This document shows positions 1 to 6,946 of a stretch of 13,383 nt of DNA, piece by piece (within the stretch, counting starts at the first letter, position 1; every line of letters begins with the position of its first letter). A program made the translations under genes and the position numbers. Origin of the DNA: an uncultured Caulobacteraceae bacterium (lineage in GTDB: Bacteria; Pseudomonadota; Alphaproteobacteria; Caulobacterales; TH1-2). The notes below the pieces were generated by a model. That model was not told where the DNA came from, did no database searches, and was given only the letters and a program-made list of their open reading frames with translations. The stretch lies in assembly GCA_937967425.1 (NCBI GenBank), contig CALBST010000026.1, positions 1 through 13,383 on the forward strand, read 5' to 3'.

Positions 1-44
1 AACGCGCCTTCAACCGGCGCGAAGAGCTGCCGAAGGAATACGCG

Positions 45-386
45 ATGGGCCAAGGCCGCTGGAGCAAATGGAGCGTCGGCGGCGAAGAACGGCACACGCT
101 CGAATTCGGTTTCGCCTATCGCTTCGACATTCGCGCCGGTCCTAAGTCCAACGGGCTTCAACCTGACTTTTGGTACGCGAGTGCGCGAGCAGGTTCGCTT
201 GGAGAATTTCCGACATTCGGAGCAGCGGCGCAGGCCTGCGAGGATGAAGCGAGGCGTCTCATCGAAGAGGCGCTTCAGCGTGGCGACACCAGCTACGACA
301 TGAAGCTGATCGGCGAACAATGGGCGCTTTACTTGGCGCTTCCGCATCGGCTGCGATCTCGTAAGACGCGCACGCGCTACAAATGA
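45..386 (+). CDS. Hypothetical protein, possibly 5'-partial
   Basis: I do not recognise this 113-aa protein. It is rich in aromatic and charged residues (an early GRWSKW segment) with one predicted helix around residues 60-80 (FGAAAQACEDEARRLIEEAL) and a basic C-terminus (RLRSRKTRTRYK). The chosen ATG has an AAGGA Shine-Dalgarno-like sequence at 33-37, 7 nt upstream. The same frame stays open to the left edge of the window, giving 14 more plausible codons, so the true gene could start outside the window. There are no membrane segments or signal peptide. The next gene begins 187 bp downstream and probably has its own promoter. Confidence 0.55.
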   Translation: MGQGRWSKWSVGGEERHTLEFGFAYRFDIRAGPKSNGLQPDFWYASARAGSLGEFPTFGAAAQACEDEARRLIEEALQRGDTSYDMKLIGEQWALYLALPHRLRSRKTRTRYK

Positions 387-447
387 TCGCCGAGCTCTTG
401 CACTTTTTGGCGCAGCCGCCTCGCGGACGTTCCACATCCCGGGTTTC

Positions 448-453
448 TATAAT
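448..453 (+). promoter_or_regulatory. Possible -10 box upstream of the PD-(D/E)XK gene
   Basis: The hexamer TATAAT matches the sigma-70 -10 consensus exactly in an otherwise GC-rich region. No good -35 is visible 16-18 bp upstream (GGACGT or GACGTT are the nearest). Transcription from here would leave a leader of roughly 110 nt before the ATG at 573. The assignment rests on the -10 match and its position in a non-coding gap. Confidence 0.35.
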
Positions 454-537
454 AGTGCCTCGCGCGGCGCCAATTGAGCGCATGGGATCTCTTGAAGGTG
501 TTCGCAGCCACAATGACGAGGTAGTCACCACATCGAT

Positions 538-555
538 GGATCTCTAAATAGATCC
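538..555. repeat. Short inverted repeat before the PD-(D/E)XK gene
   Basis: GGATCT, a 6-nt AT-rich spacer (CTAAAT), then AGATCC form a 6-bp-arm inverted repeat 17 bp before the ATG at 573. It could be an operator or a small hairpin in the leader. The arms are short, so chance is a real alternative. Confidence 0.3.
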
Positions 556-572
556 CAGCACAGACGCGAGCG

Positions 573-2543
573 ATGGCAGGCAAATCTCTTCTTGATACTT
601 TGAGGCGCGCCAAGGACCGCGCGTTGAATCCGACCGCAAGGGAATTCGACGGCGACAAGCTGCTCGAAGCGGTCAATGCGATCCATCCGGGCTCAATCGC
701 AGGTGCCGAGCTGGGAGTCGCGGCAATAATGCTGGCGATGGAATTGAAAATGTTACGCGCGCGGACGGATCGCGTGTGCCTTGCAGGCCTCACTGCGGAG
801 GAGGCGAGAGTTCTCGCGATTAGCGAACTAAACCGCAGTTTCAGGGTGATCACCGACGCCACGCTCGCCCAGCAAGACGACGGGAGCGGGGTCAAATCCG
901 TGGATGCCCTGGCGCAAGCAGCGCCGCAGCTAGCAGGGCGAGAGAACGATTTCGCGGCCGCGGATCTAATCGATGCTGCGGTGGATGCTACTCAGTGGTG
1001 GGTTCTACGAGCGGCGCGCTTGCCTGCACAGCCCGAAAAGGTTGACCTGCAGACTTGGCAGATGGCCGGTATCGCCATGGCCACCTGCAGCAGCGAACGC
1101 GCGATCACGCAGATATGGCAATCATTGTTGTGGGATGACCATGATCTGCGTGTTGTCGACAAGGGCGCGTTCCTCCACACGCCGCGTGACTTAGAGAGCG
1201 GCGCCTATCCGGTTGCCTGGAACCTCCGACAACAGCTGCTGGTCATTCAATGGCTCATGCAAGCTGAGTTGCATTGGCGTCAGTTTCCGGAGGCTAGGGC
1301 CGCACACAGCTACGTGAGCGTGAAGTCCGCGGCGCGAGATGAGGAAGGGCTTTGGAGTTTTGAAGCCGGCTTGATCGACGCCAAAGCGTCCGCCACTGCG
1401 GTCCGGCCGTTCCTCGCGATGGAAGTGCTTGCGACGACCTATCTGACCGCTTTCGCCGATGAGATAATCGTGCCTGGATCTAACGTTTCGCTGCGTGAAC
1501 TGGAGCTCGTTTGTGGCGTGCTCTCAGACGCCGCCGATGCGATGTCGGCCTCACAATCGACGCAGGCGGCGACGTGGTCCGACGCGAGGTCCTGGGCGAT
1601 GATTGTTCGACGCAGCGAGATTAGGCGTCTGCTGAAAGAAACACGCAACCTGGAGCAGGACGCTGCGGATGCGATCATTGCATTTCTAACCCATTCGAAT
1701 TCCAGTCAGTTCGGTCTCTGGGGCGCCGCGTTCATGGCGATAGAAGACGAAGCCTTGGCCCTATGCGCGCCGGTCTTACTAAGCAGCAATCCCCTGCGTC
1801 GCGCCGAGATTTGGATGAAGATGGCGGGCTTGACTGACGACAAAACGGCCAACGCGCGGGGCAAGCCATTCGAGCGGTTTGTCCGATCTGAACTGACGGC
1901 GAGCATCGCCGGCAATGCGCTCCTGACCGACGCCGAAGTGGCGGGCAAAACGATTCCTTTCAAAGCCGGCGAGGAAATCGATCTCCTCATCAGGATCGGC
2001 CAGACGTGGTTTGTTGGCGAGGTGAAGTGTCTTGGATTCCCGTCCGACCCCGTCGAGCGTTACAATCAACGTGCGGCGCTTGAGCGCGCGGCCGCCCAGG
2101 CGGCGCGTAAGGCGCAGTGGGCGATAGAAAACTGGGCCACGATTGCAAGCGTGCTGAAGTGGAAGTCGAGTAGGCCTGCGCGGGTGCATCCGTTCGTGTT
2201 GCAGAACCATTCCTTCGGCGCCGGCTTGCCAATCGCGGATGTGCCGGTGATCGACCTCAAGGGCATGGAACTGATGCTCGGCGCCGGCACGTTTCGCTCC
2301 GGCGGCGTCATGGATTTCGCGCAAGCTAGCGCACAGTATGAGGAAACCGTGCTGTACACTTCTCAGTCAGAAGCTGAAGCGCGCATGCCGTCGCTGTTGC
2401 GCGATCCGCCGATGATCCGGCGCTATGTCGACCACGTTGAGTGGCGTGAGTTTCCCACGAGGGTGACGGCATCGGCGATCTTGCAACGGATCGGGTCGGT
2501 AAACTTACCTGGACCGGAAGTTGGGAGAGTCTTGCGGTGCTAG
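573..2543 (+). CDS. Large protein with C-terminal PD-(D/E)XK nuclease-like domain
   Basis: This 656-aa protein has about 430 N-terminal residues, mostly predicted alpha-helical, that I do not recognise. Residues about 425-530 look like a restriction-endonuclease fold: 'GKPFERFVRSEL' (an entry helix), then E467-E468-I-D470-L-L, a beta-turn 'IRIGQTWFVG', and E483-V-K485. The D470 and E483-x-K485 spacing matches the PD-(D/E)XK catalytic signature, as in Mrr/NERD-like and Holliday-resolvase-like nucleases. A following helix (about 495-520, AALERAAAQAARKAQWAIENW) is also usual in this fold. It is probably a DNA- or RNA-cleaving enzyme, perhaps a defence effector, but the substrate and the N-terminal domain are unknown. 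The start has no strong Shine-Dalgarno sequence. It lies 32 bp upstream of the SRAP gene in the same direction. Confidence 0.75.
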   Translation: MAGKSLLDTLRRAKDRALNPTAREFDGDKLLEAVNAIHPGSIAGAELGVAAIMLAMELKMLRARTDRVCLAGLTAEEARVLAISELNRSFRVITDATLAQQDDGSGVKSVDALAQAAPQLAGRENDFAAADLIDAAVDATQWWVLRAARLPAQPEKVDLQTWQMAGIAMATCSSERAITQIWQSLLWDDHDLRVVDKGAFLHTPRDLESGAYPVAWNLRQQLLVIQWLMQAELHWRQFPEARAAHSYVSVKSAARDEEGLWSFEAGLIDAKASATAVRPFLAMEVLATTYLTAFADEIIVPGSNVSLRELELVCGVLSDAADAMSASQSTQAATWSDARSWAMIVRRSEIRRLLKETRNLEQDAADAIIAFLTHSNSSQFGLWGAAFMAIEDEALALCAPVLLSSNPLRRAEIWMKMAGLTDDKTANARGKPFERFVRSELTASIAGNALLTDAEVAGKTIPFKAGEEIDLLIRIGQTWFVGEVKCLGFPSDPVERYNQRAALERAAAQAARKAQWAIENWATIASVLKWKSSRPARVHPFVLQNHSFGAGLPIADVPVIDLKGMELMLGAGTFRSGGVMDFAQASAQYEETVLYTSQSEAEARMPSLLRDPPMIRRYVDHVEWREFPTRVTASAILQRIGSVNLPGPEVGRVLRC

Positions 2544-2575
2544 CGTGACCGTGACCAATTCTCTAGATTTGCCGG

Positions 2576-3259
2576 ATGTGCAATCGCTACGCCTCCGACA
2601 TCCGCAAGGCCGGCAAAGAGAAAGACTATTACGGCTTCGAAGAATGGTCGGAGACGCGCATCACGCCGCTCCTGGGCAACGCTGTCCTTGAAGTCTTCCC
2701 GAAAAGCTATGCGCCCGTCATCAAACAAAACGAGAGCGGCCAACTCGAATGGGCGAAGATGCGATGGGGTCTGCCAGGTCCACCGCAATTCGGTTCAGCG
2801 CCCGTCACCAACATCCGCAACGTAAAGAGCGCCCATTGGCGTCCGCTGTTGAAGCAGCAATTCCGCTGCCTCGTCCCGTTCACGGCCTTCAGCGAATACG
2901 AGGACACCTCGCCAAAAGGGAAGAAGCAGATCCGATGGTTCGCGCCACCTGATCGCGGCATGCTCTTCTTCGCCGGCATCTGCGGCGAGTGGTGGGGCGA
3001 TTACGGCAGCAAGAAAGAACCCAACGAAGGCACGCACAAGCTCTTCTCGTTCCTGACGACTGAAGCCAACGATCTCGTCCGCCCGGTGCACGCCAAGGCG
3101 ATGCCGGTCATCCTCACCAACCAGTTCGCGTGCAAGGAATGGCTCAACGCGCCGCTCGATCAGATCGAGGCCATTCAAGCGAGGGTGCTGGCAACGGATG
3201 CGCTTGAGATCGTTTCGGACGAAGAGGCGTCCCAATACACCGGAGGCTATCTCAAATAA
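2576..3259 (+). CDS. SRAP (YedK/HMCES-type) abasic-site processing protein
   Basis: SRAP proteins crosslink through an N-terminal cysteine to abasic sites in single-stranded DNA and shield them during replication. The start is fixed by chemistry: removal of Met must expose the cysteine, and this ATG gives M-C2-N-R-Y (family consensus MCGRY). Other family landmarks are in order: N79 in 'TNIRNVKS' (matching the NARxE motif), 'RCLVP' at 97-101 followed by E107 in 'FSEY' (usually GFYEW), and H172 in 'VHAKAMPVIL' (the conserved H-x-R-M-P position). At 227 aa it is of normal length. It departs from consensus at G3 to N and FYEW to FSEY, suggesting a divergent subfamily. No alphaproteobacterial SOS box (GTTC-N7-GTTC) is visible in the 32-bp gap upstream, so it may be co-transcribed with the preceding nuclease-like gene. 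Confidence 0.9.
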   Translation: MCNRYASDIRKAGKEKDYYGFEEWSETRITPLLGNAVLEVFPKSYAPVIKQNESGQLEWAKMRWGLPGPPQFGSAPVTNIRNVKSAHWRPLLKQQFRCLVPFTAFSEYEDTSPKGKKQIRWFAPPDRGMLFFAGICGEWWGDYGSKKEPNEGTHKLFSFLTTEANDLVRPVHAKAMPVILTNQFACKEWLNAPLDQIEAIQARVLATDALEIVSDEEASQYTGGYLK

Positions 3260-3286
3260 GGGTCGAATCCAGTCAGTCTCGTCGCC

Positions 3287-3625
3287 ATGATAGTTCGCTC
3301 GCTTTTGATCGCTCTGGTGATCGCATGCCTTCCCGCAATCGCTCACGCGGATCCATGCGAAGGCCCACTTCCTCAGCGTGCGGGAGAGACATTCTCCGGT
3401 GCGGTCCGATATGTCGGCGACGGCGACAGCCTCTGCGTTGGCCAATCGCGTGACCCAGGCACATGGATTGAGGTGCGCCTCGCGGATTTCAATGCGCCTG
3501 AACTGAACGCCGCCGCCGGCCCCGCCGGTAAAGCCGCGCTTGAACGCTTTTGCGCGAAGCGGGGGCCGAAGAGGGCGGGCGCTAGAACCTGCGGGATGAT
3601 CAGCGTGTCGCGCGTTCGAAGCTAA
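3287..3625 (+). CDS. Truncated thermonuclease-like (SNase) secreted protein
   Basis: Residues 1-21 form a typical signal peptide (MIVRSLLIALVIACLPAIAHA), so export is expected. Residues 35-88 match the front half of a staphylococcal-nuclease fold: 'VRYVGDGDSLCVG' (D45 or D47 equivalent to calcium-binding D21), 'VRLADFNAPEL' with R64 (R35 of SNase), N69 in place of D40, and E72 (E43). The family normally runs another 50-70 residues, including the second catalytic arginine (R87). Here the sequence degenerates after 'GKAALERF' into a basic tail and stops at 112 aa. The 3' end overlaps the end of the convergent Cap15-like gene by 26 bp, so the truncation may mark a rearrangement junction near 3550-3600. 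It is probably inactive as a nuclease. A short functional variant is less likely. Confidence 0.6.
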   Translation: MIVRSLLIALVIACLPAIAHADPCEGPLPQRAGETFSGAVRYVGDGDSLCVGQSRDPGTWIEVRLADFNAPELNAAAGPAGKAALERFCAKRGPKRAGARTCGMISVSRVRS

Positions 3626-4172
3626 TGTGTCCAGTGCTCTTGTGCTCGGTGAAGTAGTCGCCGCTAAGCAAGGTCTTCTTCAGATCGATCTGCACCACCG
3701 CCGTGCCGCGATAGACCTTGTCGGCGCCGATGCCGGCAATGCGCGAAACCTCGAACACATAATAGAGGCGGAAGTCGCCAAAGGCAGGATCGCGCGCGGT
3801 GGCAATGGCAAGCGTCCGCGATGTGGATTCTTCGGTCAGAAGGCGCATGTGCAGGCCGAAGAAGCCATGGCGGATGCTGAGCCGCGCGGTTCTTTCGCCG
3901 CATTTCCCGTCGTGCGTCTCATACCGAAGAGATCCGTTCCAATCTCCGCCAAGATAGGGGAAGGTCAGCGCTTGCAGCGGCTCGATCAGACGCCATGACC
4001 AATACAGAACGAAGAGGAATACGAGAGGGACTAAAGGCGCCCAGCGCAGCGCGGCGAGCTGGGCGCCGATCACGCCGTCGGCTGGGGCCAGCCAGCCCAC
4101 GCCGACGACAAAGATGATGGTGGCGGCGACGAGCGCCTGTAAGAGGATGCGGAAGGGAAATGAGAGCAGCAT
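3600..4172 (-). CDS. Cap15-like two-TM beta-barrel membrane effector
   Basis: This 190-aa protein has two hydrophobic helices (about 8-29 and 44-61) followed by a beta-rich domain (about 72-188). Its pattern resembles the beta-barrel of CBASS Cap15: 'YLGGDWNGSL' (73-82), 'LLTEESTSRTLAI' (111-123), 'FRLYYVFEV' (134-142), 'YRGTAVVQI' (154-162) and 'LLSGDYFTEHKSTGHISF' (168-185). Cap15 barrels sense a cyclic dinucleotide and oligomerise through the TM helices to breach the inner membrane. Family assignment is by recalled pattern, not by a search. It is divergent from, and only 9 bp away from, the gene pair ending in a DAC-domain cyclase, and it is about 4.4 kb from the CBASS operon, which already has its own effector. 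I infer that it is the effector of the DAC gene. Its 3' end overlaps the truncated SNase gene. Confidence 0.7.
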   Translation of the reverse strand: MLLSFPFRILLQALVAATIIFVVGVGWLAPADGVIGAQLAALRWAPLVPLVFLFVLYWSWRLIEPLQALTFPYLGGDWNGSLRYETHDGKCGERTARLSIRHGFFGLHMRLLTEESTSRTLAIATARDPAFGDFRLYYVFEVSRIAGIGADKVYRGTAVVQIDLKKTLLSGDYFTEHKSTGHISFERATR

Positions 4173-4181
4173 CGGACCGGC

Positions 4182-4613
4182 ATGACCCTAGACGAATGTG
4201 ACCGGCTCATACAAAGCGCCATGCAAGAGTTTGGCGCCGCGCACGCGATCCTTTGCCTCTACACGGGTTTGCGACCGGATTTTTGCGAGCCGATGGTGCG
4301 CGATCCCATTCCGAGTTTGCAATGGCCGCTCGCCGACTTAGCTGCCGAGTTTTCCAAAGCGAAATCCATTAATCCCACAATAGAAGACGGCGTCTTGATG
4401 CTCGGACGCGCCGACGTTGCGGCGCCGTATCGATCGACAGGCTGGTCTTATCGGTTGTTTCCGCCAGCGGGGTCGGTGGCAACAGTGGCGAACAAGGGAT
4501 CGGCGTTCAACAGCTGCCTATTGATGTCGCGAGTTGAAAGGGTGGATGCGCTCTATCAGCTTGGCGGGGGCCAAGCTTGGCGGTTCCGGCAGGGTTTGGC
4601 GAGCCCGCTCTGA
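4182..4613 (+). CDS. Hypothetical protein between Cap15-like and DAC genes
   Basis: I do not recognise this 143-aa protein. It is soluble, has three cysteines in its first 35 residues (C6, C25, C35), and shows a helix-strand start (ECDRLIQSAMQEF, then AHAILCLYTGL). It begins 9 bp from the divergent Cap15-like start, so each gene's promoter must lie inside the other, or the real start is downstream (Met14 is an in-frame alternative). It ends 17 bp before the DAC gene, implying co-transcription. Its place between effector and cyclase suggests a regulator, sensor or adaptor of that pair, but nothing in the sequence proves this. Its base composition is like its neighbours'. Confidence 0.6.
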   Translation: MTLDECDRLIQSAMQEFGAAHAILCLYTGLRPDFCEPMVRDPIPSLQWPLADLAAEFSKAKSINPTIEDGVLMLGRADVAAPYRSTGWSYRLFPPAGSVATVANKGSAFNSCLLMSRVERVDALYQLGGGQAWRFRQGLASPL

Positions 4614-4631
4614 CCGCATAAATAGCGGTCA
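4611..4631. promoter_or_regulatory. Inverted repeat spanning the stop/start junction before the DAC gene
   Basis: A perfect 7-bp inverted repeat (TGACCGC, 7-nt loop ATAAATA, GCGGTCA) occupies the whole gap. The left arm contains the upstream gene's TGA stop and the right arm ends on the A of the DAC gene's ATG. No Shine-Dalgarno sequence is visible in front of that ATG. As RNA it could sequester the start codon so that translation depends on ribosomes arriving from the upstream gene. As DNA it could be an operator. Confidence 0.45.
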
Positions 4632-6352
4632 TGACGAAAGATACGATCGACCTTTTCATGTGGGGCTACCAAAGCCACTTCCGCATCTTGCTGCGTCTCG
4701 CCGCCGAGAAGGTTTTTGAAGCCATTAAGGCGCCGGGGAAGCCGGAGGCGCTCTTGGTCGGCGTCAGGCGCCCAGGCGTCACCAATGCGCACCCAATCTG
4801 CATTGACCCCGAATACGACGCTTGGCCGCTCTCACTGTTCGACGATTTCGAAACTGGCTTGAACAATGCGATCGCTGAGCATCCGGCGAACGAAATGTTC
4901 TACACCGACGCCAAGTCGAACGCGGAAAAGCCGGAGCGAATTCGCACCAGCGCCATCCGTGACGAGGTCAGACGGCGGCTGAAATCCTACGATGACGAGA
5001 ACGGCGTCGTGAGCTTTTGCGGAACGCCGACGCCGGTCGATAAGCACTACGTCGTGCCCATTGTGCAGGCGCCTGCCACGCTGTTTCAGCGCTACCCCGT
5101 CGTTGAGAGAATTGGCTTCGAGGGCAAGCCCCGGCGGCTCTCCTTCATCGAGGAGTGCCTGCGTCAGCTCTTGAAGGACGCAAGCATTGCGTTGTGGCGG
5201 CCGGAGGCTGGTCATCATCTGGAAGAGTTTCGCGCCGGCGAAGAAGTCGCCACGCGCGGCGCTCAAGCGCTCATGCGCGAAGTTGTGGGCATGGTTCGAC
5301 AGAACGCCGTGCCGGGCGAACTCTTTGCGGCGCTGAACGATCTCGCGCAATTGCGCTACGAGGGCGCCGCTAACGCTGGAAGCATCGTGCTGGCCGACGC
5401 TAAGCGCCACAAGCTTTCTTTTGTGACGCGGCTCGCGGCGCCCGTGCATTTGAGCGAGCGGCGTTGGGCTCGCAAGCTCCTGCAAATGGCGAGCGATGGC
5501 GCAGCCCTCTTATCCGACTGCGAGGACGCGCTGGGCGTAGGACGCGTCGAGACGACTGACGCCGACGACGCGCCGTTCGTGGCGACGTTCACCGAGCAGG
5601 GCTGGGATCTACACATGGGGGACAAAGAAGTCCTTCGCGTTCGTTTGGGGCGCCCGCAACTGCCCGGCGAGCCGGTGGATCGCAATCAGTTTGACGACAA
5701 CGTCTCCCGGCTCTTCGCAGGCATACCTTCCGACGCCGATCGTCTTTGGGCGGTGTGGAAGGCGTTGATCGCAGTCCCCGGCGGCGCACTTGCGATCGTT
5801 GCCGGCGACGCGGAGGCCGAAGCGGCAAGATTGGCGAGACAAGGCATGCGCATTGAAGCGACGCCCGCCGTCGCTGACCTACTTGACCGAGCGCGGAGGA
5901 TGGACGGCGCCTTGCTGATTGATCCGATGGGCCGATGTCACGCCATTGGCGTCATTCTCGATGGGGAAGCGAACGAGGCGTGCACTGCCTCGCGTGGCTC
6001 GCGCTTCAATTCGGCAGTGCGCTATGTCCGCAACGCGGATGCACCGCGCATTGCCTTCATCTTGTCCGATGACCTTACTGCGAACATCGAGCCGTTGCTG
6101 CGTCCACGCATTTCGGCGGCGGTGCTCGACGACGCGATCGCGCGTTTGGAAGCGGCAAACCTCGATGACTATTTGAAGCCGTTGAACCTTCTGGACAAGA
6201 ACAGGTTCTACTTGGATGCATCGCGCTGCGAACGCGTCAACGCGGCCGTGGCGCGTCTTGGCGCGTTGCCGAAGCAAACGGGGCGGATTTACATGACAGT
6301 ATCGAGTTTCAAACCGCACCGGGACATGAATGACAGCTATCTGTCTGTTTGA
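4631..6352 (+). CDS. DAC-domain (DisA_N-type) nucleotide cyclase with N-terminal sensor region
   Basis: DAC domains condense two ATP into c-di-AMP. Residues about 365-500 carry the signature: 'PGGALAIVAG', then D425-G-A with a hydrophobic strand (LLID), and after exactly the DisA spacing of 31 residues G456-S-R458-F-N-S461, followed by 'RYVRNADAPRIAFILSDD'. In DisA the second motif is GTRHR; here the H and the second R are F459 and N460, so the triphosphate-binding site is altered. The N-terminal about 360 residues (starting TIDLFMWGYQSHFR, with HPICIDP near 54-60) lack TM segments and DisA DNA-binding helices; they are probably a sensor region. The gene is not a housekeeping DisA/CdaA by architecture. 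It follows a small gene, is divergent from a Cap15-like effector, and is convergent with the Fic gene 6 bp away. I infer a defence cyclase. The product could be c-di-AMP or another dinucleotide. Confidence 0.8.
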   Translation: MTKDTIDLFMWGYQSHFRILLRLAAEKVFEAIKAPGKPEALLVGVRRPGVTNAHPICIDPEYDAWPLSLFDDFETGLNNAIAEHPANEMFYTDAKSNAEKPERIRTSAIRDEVRRRLKSYDDENGVVSFCGTPTPVDKHYVVPIVQAPATLFQRYPVVERIGFEGKPRRLSFIEECLRQLLKDASIALWRPEAGHHLEEFRAGEEVATRGAQALMREVVGMVRQNAVPGELFAALNDLAQLRYEGAANAGSIVLADAKRHKLSFVTRLAAPVHLSERRWARKLLQMASDGAALLSDCEDALGVGRVETTDADDAPFVATFTEQGWDLHMGDKEVLRVRLGRPQLPGEPVDRNQFDDNVSRLFAGIPSDADRLWAVWKALIAVPGGALAIVAGDAEAEAARLARQGMRIEATPAVADLLDRARRMDGALLIDPMGRCHAIGVILDGEANEACTASRGSRFNSAVRYVRNADAPRIAFILSDDLTANIEPLLRPRISAAVLDDAIARLEAANLDDYLKPLNLLDKNRFYLDASRCERVNAAVARLGALPKQTGRIYMTVSSFKPHRDMNDSYLSV

Positions 6353-6358
6353 GCGCGT

Positions 6359-6946
6359 TCAGGATCGCGCAAATGCGATCAGGGGCCCGAAATCGTGATT
6401 GTCGGCGGCGCGTAGAGCCGCGACATAGGCGCGGCGCGTTTCGTCCCCGGAGTGCAACGTGCCACCGCCGCCCCAACTGAAGCGTTTGCCGCCGAGCGAG
6501 ACGATGAGAAGGTCGGCCATTAGCCTCGACCATCTGCCGTTGCCGTTTGGAAACGGGTGAATGAAGACCAGCGCATGATGAAACCGAACGGCGAGTTCGT
6601 CGGCAGTGTAGGTGTTGTGAGTCACCCAGTAGCGTCCATCATCAAGCGCCTGACGCAAACGAACCTGAACCGTGCGATGATCCACACCGATGTTCTTGTC
6701 GCTTGTGCGGAATTGACCAGCCCATCGCCAGACTTGGTCGAACATCCGTTTGTGCAGTCCCAGCGCAAACGCCTCCGAGAAGGGGTCGCGCCGGCGGCTA
6801 AACGCCCAAACGCTTGCGGCAAGAATGTTCTGTTGCTCAAGCTCATTGAGCTCGCCGCGCAGCGCCACGTGCGAAGGGATCAAACCATCACGTTCTTCGG
6901 GAGTGAGCGGCGTCGCGTCGTTCGGTTCATTGAACAAATCGCTCAT
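6359..6946 (-). CDS. Fic-domain protein, mobile mystery protein B type
   Basis: Fic enzymes transfer AMP or related groups from nucleotides to hydroxyl side chains of target proteins. The active-site loop H130-P-F-P-N-G-N-G-R-W-S-R141 is intact except that the usual D/E at position 5 is N134. The upstream helix 'ELAVRFHHALVFI' and an N-terminal 'LFNEPNDATPLTPEE' start match the mobile mystery protein B family (recalled). The ATG overlaps the stop of the upstream XRE gene by one nucleotide (TGATG), so the two are translationally coupled. 195 aa is full length. No [ST]xxxE[GN] inhibitory helix is obvious, so the partner protein may provide control. Which macromolecule it modifies is unknown. 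It probably acts in the cytoplasm as a toxin-like partner of the XRE protein. Confidence 0.87.
   Translation of the reverse strand: MSDLFNEPNDATPLTPEERDGLIPSHVALRGELNELEQQNILAASVWAFSRRRDPFSEAFALGLHKRMFDQVWRWAGQFRTSDKNIGVDHRTVQVRLRQALDDGRYWVTHNTYTADELAVRFHHALVFIHPFPNGNGRWSRLMADLLIVSLGGKRFSWGGGGTLHSGDETRRAYVAALRAADNHDFGPLIAFARS

Noticed and set aside
2544..2575. An SOS (LexA) box ahead of the SRAP gene.
   Set aside because: No GTTC-N7-GTTC or similar direct repeat is present in this gap.
2795..3445. A 216-aa minus-strand open frame across the SRAP gene.
   Set aside because: It is antisense to a well-supported SRAP protein and its translation has no recognisable domain.
3541..3625. A simple frameshift explaining the short SNase gene.
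   Set aside because: Neither alternative frame after position 3550 restores the expected downstream SNase motifs, so loss or replacement of the 3' half is more likely than a single-base indel.
4389..4513. A weak resemblance of the small unknown protein to the DAC motifs (EDGV at 68-71 and KGSAFNS at 105-111 versus DGA and RGSRFNS in the cyclase), suggesting a degenerate DAC paralogue.
   Set aside because: The motif spacing differs (37 versus 31 residues), the residues around them do not align, and the match is too short to separate from chance.
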